From: Proruminimicrobium sp963666965
GTDB taxonomy: Bacteria > Elusimicrobiota > Endomicrobiia > Endomicrobiales > Endomicrobiaceae
Assembly: GCA_963666965.1 (NCBI GenBank)
Contig: OY762939.1
Span: 1,302,001-1,366,000 of the forward strand
DNA length: 64,000 nucleotides
Direction: 5' to 3'
This document shows positions 1 through 7,570 of the stretch, piece by piece. Positions within the stretch are counted from its first letter, which is position 1. Each line of letters begins with the position of its first letter. The position numbers and the translations under genes were made by a program. The notes under the pieces were generated by a model. That model did no database searches, was not told where the DNA came from, and saw only the letters and a list, made by a program, of their open reading frames with translations.

Positions 1-348
1 TGTGTTAAGGATCTGTTTTCCGGAAAGCCCCTGCGCTGTGACAGTTGGAACATTTACGGCATAAGAAGCCGTGCTTGTTGATTCTATGATGGCTCCTGAC
101 TGATAATAAGTGCCGACATCATCCATATTTTTATCATTTACAGACATAGGAACTGATTTATCTAAAGATATTTTTTTTTGATCCGTATCCTCTACAATAT
201 CAGGCTGGCTGACATCTGCTGTATCAATGGCCACGTCTTCATTTGAAAATGTTACAGAATCCGGTGATACAGTAACCGTATCTGCGGCATATAGGAAAGC
301 GCTCAGCAGAATCAATAAAACAGATAATATGAAATAGATTTTTTTCAT
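1..348 (-). CDS. Exported protein, N-terminal part only (runs off the left edge)
   Basis: The reverse strand is open from an ATG at 348 to the window edge, giving 116 residues. Residues 1-20 form a clear Sec signal peptide (MKK, a hydrophobic stretch, then a likely cut near LYAA/D). The visible mature part is hydrophilic and rich in Asp, Ser, Thr and Val, with no motif I can name. It begins 10 bases after the stop of the peptide-binding lipoprotein gene, so it is probably the distal gene of the same minus-strand operon. An outer-membrane or periplasmic role is inference from the signal peptide only. Confidence 0.7.
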   Translation of the reverse strand, partial: MKKIYFILSVLLILLSAFLYAADTVTVSPDSVTFSNEDVAIDTADVSQPDIVEDTDQKKISLDKSVPMSVNDKNMDDVGTYYQSGAIIESTSTASYAVNVPTVTAQGLSGKQILNT

Positions 349-358
349 TACTGATTTT

Positions 359-1966
359 TTAGTCTCTTATAAATGCTCTGTATTTTATATCTTTCTGTTC
401 AACATGCCATTTGTTGAAATTCCATCCTATTCCGGCCGGAGCCAGTTCAACTTCTTTAAACCTTTTGTGTATCGCTACGAGATTTTCCGGATAATATAAA
501 AATATGCACGGAGGATCGTCATGCATTATGTCTTGTATTCTGCCGTACATTTTTATTCTTTCATTTTTATCAAATGTTTCTCTGGCTTTAACAAGAAGCC
601 TGTCAACTTCTTCATTTTTGTATGACATGAAATTATATTGTCCTTTTTGAGTCTGTTCTGAATGCCATAGAGAATATTGGTCCGGATCTACGGCCGTAGA
701 CCATCCCAGAATAATAGCGTCAAAATTTTTTTCGCTTATATATTGGTTCAAAAATGTGCTCCACTCCACTATCCTTATATTTACTTTCAAGCCTATTTTT
801 TTCAGCTGTTCCTGAATAATTTGTGCAGATAATTCTCTTGCTTTAGTTCCCTGGTTGGTTATTATCGTTATTTCAAAAGGACTATCCTTATACTTGAGTA
901 TTCCGTCTTCTCCCTGAGAAAAGCCTATTTCTTTTAAAAGGGTTAATGCTTTTTCCGGATTATATCCGTAAGGCTGTATTTGTTTATAAGCCCATGATTG
1001 AGGTGGGAAAATGCCGGTTGCTTCTTTAGCCATTCCTGAAAAAATGCCTTCTATTATGTCTTTTTTATCTATGACGTAGTTCATTGCCTGTCTGAATTTT
1101 TTATTATTAAAAGGCTCTTTCAGAAGATTAAATCCTAAAAAAGTAAAACTAAAAGCCGGATATCTGTATTTATCGTATTTTTTAAAAAAAGAATCATATG
1201 CGTTCCATTGGTCAGGCGTAAGAGATATCTGGTCTATTGTTTCATTCCTTAGTTCAAGAAACTGCACGGACTGATCCGGAATTATTCTGAATAAACAAGC
1301 TTCTATCAAAGGTTTTCCTTCATAGTAATCTTGGTTTGCCGTCAAAAGAATTTTTTGGTCAGTTTCCCATTTTTTAAAAACATAAGGACCTGTGCCGACA
1401 GGTTCTCTGTTATACTTTGAGGAATTAATATCTTCATTTTCAAATATATGCTTTGGAATAATACCGACGCACCAGCTTTCAAGTATCGGCGCAAACGGAT
1501 GGGCATATGTTACTGAAAAAGAATAATCATCTATCAGCTTAAACTTTTTTACTATCAGATAATCTGAGGAAAAAGGGGTTTTTGTATCGGGAGAAATGAG
1601 TTTTTGATATGTAAACTCGACATCTTTTGCCGTAAAAGGCGCTCCATCATGCCATTTTATGTTTTTTTTGAGATTGAACAATATAGTTAATCCGTTATCG
1701 GTTATTTTAAAATTATCCGCCAGATCACATATCAAATTAAGATTTTTATCGTATTTTAAAAGTCCGTTAAATATGAAAGCATTTATTTCGGCAGAAGCCG
1801 TATCTGAGGCCAAAATAGGATTAAGATAAGAAGCATCTCCGTTTAGCGATGTTACAAAAACATCTCCGGAAGATTGTGAAACAACAGCATTATTGTTTGA
1901 ACAGGAATACGTAAAAATAAATAATATCGGCAGCAATAATATTTTTTTATTCAGTTTCAAATTCAC
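359..1966 (-). CDS. Peptide/oligopeptide ABC transporter substrate-binding lipoprotein (SBP family 5)
   Basis: The 535-residue product should capture peptides or similar ligands outside the inner membrane and deliver them to an ABC permease. Residues 1-22 are a lipoprotein signal ending in TYSC, so C22 is the predicted lipidated residue. The rest matches the DppA/OppA-type family 5 fold: the early YLNPILASDTASAEIN segment, NIKWHDGAPFTAKDVEFTYQ, GTGPYVFKKW, and the late family-typical FDAIILGWS segment. The start is GTG at 1966, overlapping the rmuC stop by 4 bases (GTGA), which implies translational coupling. No permease or ATPase gene is adjacent, so the partner transporter must be elsewhere. 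Substrate is not predictable from sequence; nickel or other ligands occur in the same family. Confidence 0.9.
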   Translation of the reverse strand: MNLKLNKKILLLPILFIFTYSCSNNNAVVSQSSGDVFVTSLNGDASYLNPILASDTASAEINAFIFNGLLKYDKNLNLICDLADNFKITDNGLTILFNLKKNIKWHDGAPFTAKDVEFTYQKLISPDTKTPFSSDYLIVKKFKLIDDYSFSVTYAHPFAPILESWCVGIIPKHIFENEDINSSKYNREPVGTGPYVFKKWETDQKILLTANQDYYEGKPLIEACLFRIIPDQSVQFLELRNETIDQISLTPDQWNAYDSFFKKYDKYRYPAFSFTFLGFNLLKEPFNNKKFRQAMNYVIDKKDIIEGIFSGMAKEATGIFPPQSWAYKQIQPYGYNPEKALTLLKEIGFSQGEDGILKYKDSPFEITIITNQGTKARELSAQIIQEQLKKIGLKVNIRIVEWSTFLNQYISEKNFDAIILGWSTAVDPDQYSLWHSEQTQKGQYNFMSYKNEEVDRLLVKARETFDKNERIKMYGRIQDIMHDDPPCIFLYYPENLVAIHKRFKEVELAPAGIGWNFNKWHVEQKDIKYRAFIRD

Positions 1967-3252
1967 TTTTTATTCCCGTCATAATCATATCCCTGAGCCT
2001 GAATAATTTTTTTGTTTTTCTGAGTTATCTGATTGGGGTAAACATTTACTATTTTTTGCGCCGTTTGAATCAATGATCCGGAATCTCCGTCTATATGATT
2101 TCTGGCGGTATTAAGGCTGTCGGATGCTTCCTGTACTTTTGCGCAGGCTTTTGAAAAATTAACTAAAAAATCACTAAAGCCGACAACCAGTTTATTGGCA
2201 TTTTCTTTTATGCTGTCGATTTCATCAGACTGTATTTTTAAATCCCACAGTTTTACTATCATGTTTATTGTATTTATAAGAGATGAGGCTGATACTAGAG
2301 CCACTTTTTTCTTCCAGGCTTTTACAGACAGATCCGGTTCTTCCTGACATGCAACCGTAAGAGCGCTTTCCGGATTTACGAACATAAGAGTAAAATCAGG
2401 TTCCACAAATTCGCTGTTTTCCTGAAGTTTATCGGGATATTTTTTCCCGCTCAGATCATCGACTGTATCTTTAATTTGTTTTATGTGTTTTCTTAAATAG
2501 TCCTGTTTTTCTTTGGAATCATTTTTATTAACATAATTCTGATAATCTACGAATATTGTTTTTGCGTCTACAATTATTGTATTTTGGGAAGGCTGGGGGA
2601 GTTTAATCATTATGTCTGTGCGTTTATTGTCTTTCTGCTGGGTCTGTATAAAAAGATTTATGCCGGGAATCAGCCCGGAATTTTTTAATATATTTATAAG
2701 CGTTTCTTCTCCCCAAAAACCTCTTACAACAGACTCTCCTTTTATAGCATTTGCAAGCTGCTGGGCACCCTGGCTTACATCATTGGTTTTTAAAACTAGA
2801 GCTTCAAGCTTTTCTTTCAGCGCCCCTTCTCTGGTCGCGTCCTGCCTGATAAAATCTTCAACTTGTTTTTTAAATCCCTCAAGATTTGACTGCACAGGTT
2901 TTAATATATTGGCAATTGATTCTTCATTAGAGGCTTTCATTTTTTGGCGGCTTTCTTCGATAATTTTATTAGCCAGATTTTCAAATTTTATTTTATTTTG
3001 TTCATGCAGCTCACTAATATCGTTTTTGTATTTTTCAAGCTGTTCCTTTTCTATTATAAGCTGCTTATTTGCAATTTCAAATTCTTTATTTGAGGCCGTA
3101 AGCAAATCAATTTTTAAATCTTTATCTTTGATAATCTGATCCTTTTTTATGGCCTCATTTTTTATAAAAGATATATCGCCTCTTTTGGATGATATAAAAA
3201 ATCCAAGAAAAACACCTATGATGGTAAATACGGCCGTTATTATAAATTCCAT
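1963..3252 (-). CDS. rmuC: DNA recombination protein RmuC homologue
   Basis: The 429-residue protein has an N-terminal membrane anchor (about residues 3-20), a long charged coiled coil (about 30-100) and the RmuC domain (about 150-400). Recognisable family segments include RGFWGEETLINILKNSG and the nuclease-like core PQPSQNTIIVDAKTIF followed by LRKHIKQIKDTVDDLSGKKY. RmuC proteins limit inversions and rearrangements at short inverted repeats; a PD-(D/E)XK-like nuclease core is suggested for the family. It starts 3 bases after the small exported protein's stop and overlaps the next gene, so it lies inside a tightly packed operon. Length is normal for the family. Confidence 0.93.
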   Translation of the reverse strand: MEFIITAVFTIIGVFLGFFISSKRGDISFIKNEAIKKDQIIKDKDLKIDLLTASNKEFEIANKQLIIEKEQLEKYKNDISELHEQNKIKFENLANKIIEESRQKMKASNEESIANILKPVQSNLEGFKKQVEDFIRQDATREGALKEKLEALVLKTNDVSQGAQQLANAIKGESVVRGFWGEETLINILKNSGLIPGINLFIQTQQKDNKRTDIMIKLPQPSQNTIIVDAKTIFVDYQNYVNKNDSKEKQDYLRKHIKQIKDTVDDLSGKKYPDKLQENSEFVEPDFTLMFVNPESALTVACQEEPDLSVKAWKKKVALVSASSLINTINMIVKLWDLKIQSDEIDSIKENANKLVVGFSDFLVNFSKACAKVQEASDSLNTARNHIDGDSGSLIQTAQKIVNVYPNQITQKNKKIIQAQGYDYDGNKK

Positions 3253-3255
3253 TAA

Positions 3256-3600
3256 TTAATCCAAGTTTTTCCAATAATCTTTGCCGCGTTTAAGCATATC
3301 TGAGCTTGCTCCGTCTTTTGAAAGATGAGGTTTGTATTCGCTTCCCATTTCATTCATTACTTTTTTATAATTTTTGCTCGAATAAATAGATTCGTTATAA
3401 TCTTTTATAAGAGGAAGATTATTAAACCATTTTTTGAAAGAATCCCATTCTGTTTTTATTCTTGTGGTTGCGGAAACGACTTTTTCATTTTGCAAAAAAC
3501 CGTTATACCAGTCCTTCAATTTTTTAAAACTTTGATCTTCGGTATACGCCATAGAAGAGAAAACAAACAACGCCGTACAAACAAACAGCAATTTTTTCAT
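3256..3600 (-). CDS. Small exported protein of unknown function
   Basis: A 114-residue protein with a Sec signal peptide (residues about 1-20, cut near AYTE). The mature part is about 95 residues, basic and rich in Lys, Trp, Tyr and Asp (for example KLKDWYNGFLQ and WDSFKKWFNNLP), without cysteines. The Trp/Lys pattern suggests amphipathic helices. I recognise no family. The ATG overlaps the stop of the upstream TPR membrane protein (ATGA, 3597-3600) and rmuC follows after 3 bases, so it is co-transcribed with both. The overlap and signal peptide make a chance ORF unlikely. Confidence 0.72.
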   Translation of the reverse strand: MKKLLFVCTALFVFSSMAYTEDQSFKKLKDWYNGFLQNEKVVSATTRIKTEWDSFKKWFNNLPLIKDYNESIYSSKNYKKVMNEMGSEYKPHLSKDGASSDMLKRGKDYWKNLD

Positions 3601-5702
3601 TGTACATCTCCGTTATTTTTTATTTTTTGAACTTCAATTTTAAAACCAGAGTCTATATTAAACCCTTTTTTTAATGATTTTTCCATATCTTCTTCGGCAT
3701 TTTTGTAATTTTTAAGCATCATTTGCGCTGCAGAACGCTTGAAATAATATTCTCCGTTGTCCTTTGTTGAAAGTATGGCAATAGTATAATATACAACTGC
3801 CTGTTTATAATCCTGCTTAATTGCCGAGATGTTTCCCAAAAAAAAGTAAGCTGTATGATTTTTAGGATGTTCAAGAACTGTTACTTTAAAAATATTTTCT
3901 GCCGCATCAAAATAATTTTTTTGAAAATATATTTTACCTATATAATTTTCTATTTCAAGCGAATTTTTTAAGCCTATATTTTCAATTCCCAACGAAGCAG
4001 TTTGCTCAAACTTTTGGAAATCATTCATTTTTTCATATAAAAACATAAGAAAAAGATAGTATTGCTCTTTTTTGGGATTTAACATTATTGCTTTATTTAA
4101 AGACTCAATTGCGTAATGCGTATCTTTGCCTGATTTGAAATATAAAGATGCCAGAGTGGCATAAAGCAAATCCAGATTATAATTCTGTTTATAAGTTTCT
4201 TTTGTTCTTTCAAGAAGCCTTATTGCTTTTGCAGTATGCCCCTCATCATTAAGAACAAGAGAAAGATTTATTACGGCACTGATATAATCCGGAGAATCAG
4301 GCGGTATTTGAGTATAACCCTTTTTTGCCTCTGCATATTTTTTTTCAATATGCGCAATATGGGCCATATTAAAAACGGCATAAGTTGAATTTTTAAAAAT
4401 AGAAAGCGCTTTTTTGAAATCAAGTTCAGACTCTTTAAGTTTATTTTCGGATTTCAGCTCTATACCTCGTACGACATAAGCATGATGCGCGGTTTGCGGA
4501 TATTTTTCAATGGCATCGGCCACGATAGTTTTTGTATCATGCCACATGATAGTCCGAAAATAAGAAAGGAAACTGAGAGTAATTATTACGGCAATGCCGG
4601 AAACTAAAAATAGTTTTTTATTTAAAACCTTAGAATAGATAAAAAATGCAAATTCGGCGAAAATATAAAATAAGCCTATAACCGGAATATAAGCGTATCT
4701 GTCTGCAACCGGAGCAACTCCTGTAGGCAGGACTCCGCTTGATGGAAGAATAGTAATGATAAAAAATAAAAAACCAAAAAATATTTTTTTGTTTAATTTT
4801 AGCGACAAAAAGACAAATAAAAACAAACTATATAAAACTGCAGGAGAATACATTATGTGTAATGGCGGATGAGTATACGGGTTATAAAAAAGAGGATACA
4901 AACAGGAAAGATTTACGGGAATAATTGTCTTATAAATATAAAATAAAATATTGTAATGGGCGTTTAGAATATTTATAGTTTTTGTATACGGCGTCAAAAG
5001 ATGTGTTTCAGCAGGACTGTAATAACCGTATATGGTTATCAAAACAAATAGAGAGGCTATCAATACAAACGGTATATATTTTTTGATTTGTTGAAACGTA
5101 AAATATCCTATGTAATAATCAATTAATACAAGTATTACGGGAAGCGTTACGGCCATAGGTTTTGACATGCATGACAAAACAAAGCACAGTAGAGCGCCAC
5201 AATACATTTTAATTTTTGAATTTGATTCATTTATGTTCACATAACATAATATTGAAAGCAGATAAAACAGAGCGTACAACAGATCCTTTCTTGAAGAAAT
5301 CCATGCAACTGTTTCAACGTGTAACGGATGTACGGCAAAAAGGGCGGCAACAATGTAGGAAACAGCGAAATTTTTCGTTATTTTGCGTAATATAAAAAAG
5401 AGAATAAAAGTATTGAGCAAATGAATAATCAGATTTGTAAGATGGAAAAAAAACGGATCATACTGAATAAAAAAATATTCTATTGCATAAGAAAGAGTTA
5501 CTATGGGGTGGTAGAGTCTGTAATGATAATGAGTAAAAATATTTTTTATATTTTCAAAGGATAAACTTGTAACGTATTTGTTATTTGTGAGCATTGCTGT
5601 ATCGTCGAGATTCAAAAAATCGGCTGATAATGCCGGATAGAATGACAGTATTGACGCATATGCAAGAATTATAAATAAAAATAGATTTTTTTTCTGAATC
5701 AT
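3597..5702 (-). CDS. Polytopic membrane protein with C-terminal TPR repeats (TMTC/GT-C-like)
   Basis: The 701-residue protein has two halves. Residues 1 to about 385 contain roughly ten membrane helices; the first periplasmic loop carries FLNLDDTAMLTNN, followed by AVHPLHVETVAWISSRKD, both typical of TMTC-type GT-C-fold proteins. Residues about 395-690 are a series of TPR repeats (such as AYVVRGIELKSENKLKESE and AYFFLGNISAIKQDYKQAV). Bacterial members are often annotated as O-linked GlcNAc transferase-like, but the acceptor is unknown. A role in protein or glycan mannosylation/glycosylation is inferred from fold only. It is the first gene of the minus-strand operon and has its own promoter at 5735-5763. 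Confidence 0.75.
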   Translation of the reverse strand: MIQKKNLFLFIILAYASILSFYPALSADFLNLDDTAMLTNNKYVTSLSFENIKNIFTHYHYRLYHPIVTLSYAIEYFFIQYDPFFFHLTNLIIHLLNTFILFFILRKITKNFAVSYIVAALFAVHPLHVETVAWISSRKDLLYALFYLLSILCYVNINESNSKIKMYCGALLCFVLSCMSKPMAVTLPVILVLIDYYIGYFTFQQIKKYIPFVLIASLFVLITIYGYYSPAETHLLTPYTKTINILNAHYNILFYIYKTIIPVNLSCLYPLFYNPYTHPPLHIMYSPAVLYSLFLFVFLSLKLNKKIFFGFLFFIITILPSSGVLPTGVAPVADRYAYIPVIGLFYIFAEFAFFIYSKVLNKKLFLVSGIAVIITLSFLSYFRTIMWHDTKTIVADAIEKYPQTAHHAYVVRGIELKSENKLKESELDFKKALSIFKNSTYAVFNMAHIAHIEKKYAEAKKGYTQIPPDSPDYISAVINLSLVLNDEGHTAKAIRLLERTKETYKQNYNLDLLYATLASLYFKSGKDTHYAIESLNKAIMLNPKKEQYYLFLMFLYEKMNDFQKFEQTASLGIENIGLKNSLEIENYIGKIYFQKNYFDAAENIFKVTVLEHPKNHTAYFFLGNISAIKQDYKQAVVYYTIAILSTKDNGEYYFKRSAAQMMLKNYKNAEEDMEKSLKKGFNIDSGFKIEVQKIKNNGDVQ

Positions 5703-5734
5703 ATAAATTTCTCAAATGCTTACGAACGAAATAT

Positions 5735-5763
5735 ATTTTACTATATTAGGTATTTAACTGCAA
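5735..5763 (-). promoter_or_regulatory. Promoter for the minus-strand TPR-membrane-protein operon
   Basis: On the minus strand TTGCAG (5763-5758) and TAAAAT (5740-5735) are separated by exactly 17 bases. Predicted start of transcription is near 5728, giving a leader of about 26 bases before the ATG at 5702. It is divergent from the metF promoter. Confidence 0.6.
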
Positions 5764-5774
5764 AAAATATTCTG

Positions 5775-5803
5775 ATGACATTATTAAGTTATTTATGTAT
5801 AAT
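5775..5803 (+). promoter_or_regulatory. metF promoter with near-zero leader
   Basis: ATGACA at 5775-5780 and a perfect TATAAT at 5798-5803 are 17 bases apart. The expected transcription start, about 7 bases after the -10 box, is at 5810, which is the A of the metF ATG. The upstream in-frame ATG at 5795 lies inside the promoter and cannot be in the transcript. No Shine-Dalgarno sequence precedes either ATG. Confidence 0.65.
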
Positions 5804-5809
5804 TTGCTT

Positions 5810-6676
5810 ATGAATTTTAAAGATAAATTACAAACAAAAGAATTTATTATAACCGCTGAATTATTTCCTCCGAAAGGAACGGATATAACTGCTTTTCTTT
5901 CTAAAGCCGATATTCTCAAAGAAGCTGTTGACGCAATAAATGTGACCGACAACCAGAGAGCGTCAATGAGAGTAGGTTCTATGGCGATGTGCAGACTGCT
6001 TAAAGAGAAAGGGATTGAAACAATTCTTCAGATGACATGCAGAGACAGAAACAGAATTGCCTTGCAGTCTGATTTGCTCAGTGCAAATGTTCTTGGAATA
6101 GATAATGTTCTTATTTTGAGCGGCGATCATCCAAATGTGGGAGAATATGCAGGAACAAAAACAGTTTATGATTTTGACACCATACAGCTTATAAAAACGG
6201 CAAGACTGCTTGAAACCGGCATTGATTTTGCAGGCAAAAAATTAAAAGGAAGCCCGAAGTTTTGTTTGGGAGCAGTTGCAAATCCAACGGCAACTCCAAT
6301 TGAACTGCAGATACTTATGCTTGAGAAAAAAATTGAAGCGGGCATAGAATTTGCCCAGACTCAAACAGTTTTCGATGTAGCACAGTATAGAGATTTTTAT
6401 GAGAAAACTAAAAATTTTAAAATACGTATTCTTCCGGGCGTTAGTGTAATAAAATCTGTTAAATTTATGGATTTTCTAAAGAAACTTCCCGGAGTTAATA
6501 TTCCTGAAGAAATACAGAATAGAATACTTACCGCGCAAGATCCGTTTGAAGAAGGATTGAATATATGCGCAGAAACTGTAAAACAGCTAAAGAAATTTGC
6601 TCCGGGCGTTCATATAATGGCAATAGGCATAGAAGAATATATACCTGAGATACTGAAAAGATCTGAAATTATATGA
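5810..6676 (+). CDS. metF: 5,10-methylenetetrahydrofolate reductase
   Basis: This 288-residue flavoprotein reduces methylene-THF to methyl-THF for methionine synthesis. It is a TIM-barrel MTHFR: ITAELFPPKGTD near the N-terminus, NVTDNQRASMRVGSMA, the VLILSGDHP strand, FCLGAVANP, and FAQTQTVFDVAQY. Length fits the short bacterial form without a regulatory domain. I chose ATG 5810 rather than 5795 because 5795 overlaps the -10 box and 5810 coincides with the predicted transcript start. Its stop overlaps the PorV-like gene by 4 bases (ATGA). The leaderless arrangement is inference and needs a mapped 5' end. Confidence 0.92.
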   Translation: MNFKDKLQTKEFIITAELFPPKGTDITAFLSKADILKEAVDAINVTDNQRASMRVGSMAMCRLLKEKGIETILQMTCRDRNRIALQSDLLSANVLGIDNVLILSGDHPNVGEYAGTKTVYDFDTIQLIKTARLLETGIDFAGKKLKGSPKFCLGAVANPTATPIELQILMLEKKIEAGIEFAQTQTVFDVAQYRDFYEKTKNFKIRILPGVSVIKSVKFMDFLKKLPGVNIPEEIQNRILTAQDPFEEGLNICAETVKQLKKFAPGVHIMAIGIEEYIPEILKRSEII

Positions 6677-7566
6677 AAAAAATATTTTTGCCTTTAGTGG
6701 CAATATTGGTATTTACCTCTCTTGTTTTTGCCGGAGGTGCCGGCACGACTGTTTTTCAGGTTTTAAATATGCCGCTTAGCGCTTACGACGCTTCTCTTGC
6801 AAATATAAGTATTCTAAAACATCAAAATCCGTCAAGTATCCCTTATAATCCCTATTCTTTCGGATTTACGCAGGTTTTTAATATAGCGCAAACAAAATAC
6901 AGCGCTGCCTATGCCGATATCCCTTTGACTGAAAATTCTGGGTTGGGTTTTTCTTTTCTTTATTTTGATTACGGTAATATGCCCAGAACATACAGCGACG
7001 GTTCCGGCGGCTATACCGAAAACGGTACTTTCGGAGCAAATGATAAATTAATTTCTCTTGCATACGGGCTGAATTTTAACAATAAAATTTCTGCAGGAGT
7101 TGCATTAAAATACGTAAAACAAGAAATAGACGATGTCTCTTATTCGGGCTTTTCAGGTTCTGTCAGCACCTTGTTTTTTACCGGTAAAAATACCGTTATC
7201 GGAGCCGGAATAAATGACGTAGGCCCTAAAATAAAAGAATATAATCTGCCTTCCGACGGGTATATAGGCATTTCACACAGTGTTTCTGCCAAAACATCTT
7301 TCAGCGCTCAGTTCGATGCTTACTACAATGATGATGCTTATGATATCAAACTTGCCGCTGAAACCGGCGTTGAATTTCTTATGTTAAGATTCGGATATGA
7401 TTTGCCTCTGAAAAAACAGTCATTTTTTGATACCAATACAAATTCATTGAATAACTTTACTTTCGGCATAGGGTTTGATTTTAAAGCTCTTTCTGTTGAC
7501 TATGCATGGCTGCCGAAAGGAGACTTGGGCAGCATGCATATGTTTTCGCTTCTTATAAGGATTTAA
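6673..7566 (+). CDS. PorV/PorQ-family outer-membrane beta-barrel protein
   Basis: The 297-residue protein has a signal peptide (1-20, cut near VFAG) and then GAGTTVFQVLNMPLSAYDAS, the typical opening of the PorV/PorQ (UPF0164-like) family. It continues as alternating beta strands rich in Gly, Tyr and Phe, with the family-like stretch NKISAGVALKYVKQEID, and ends FSLLIRI as an outer-membrane barrel would. In Bacteroidota PorV and PorQ are outer-membrane components of type IX secretion; homologues elsewhere are uncharacterised. The next gene encodes an exported protease with a C-terminal sorting-type domain, 4 bases downstream, which makes a functional pair plausible (inference). Confidence 0.8.
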   Translation: MKKIFLPLVAILVFTSLVFAGGAGTTVFQVLNMPLSAYDASLANISILKHQNPSSIPYNPYSFGFTQVFNIAQTKYSAAYADIPLTENSGLGFSFLYFDYGNMPRTYSDGSGGYTENGTFGANDKLISLAYGLNFNNKISAGVALKYVKQEIDDVSYSGFSGSVSTLFFTGKNTVIGAGINDVGPKIKEYNLPSDGYIGISHSVSAKTSFSAQFDAYYNDDAYDIKLAAETGVEFLMLRFGYDLPLKKQSFFDTNTNSLNNFTFGIGFDFKALSVDYAWLPKGDLGSMHMFSLLIRI

Positions 7567-7570
7567 TAAA

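Noticed and set aside
2612..3139. Plus-strand open frame of 175 codons inside rmuC
   Set aside because: Antisense to rmuC, Ser/Phe-rich low-complexity product, no start signal.
5795..5797. ATG at 5795 as the metF start
   Set aside because: It overlaps the TATAAT box; ATG 5810 coincides with the expected transcript start and gives a normal MetF N-terminus.
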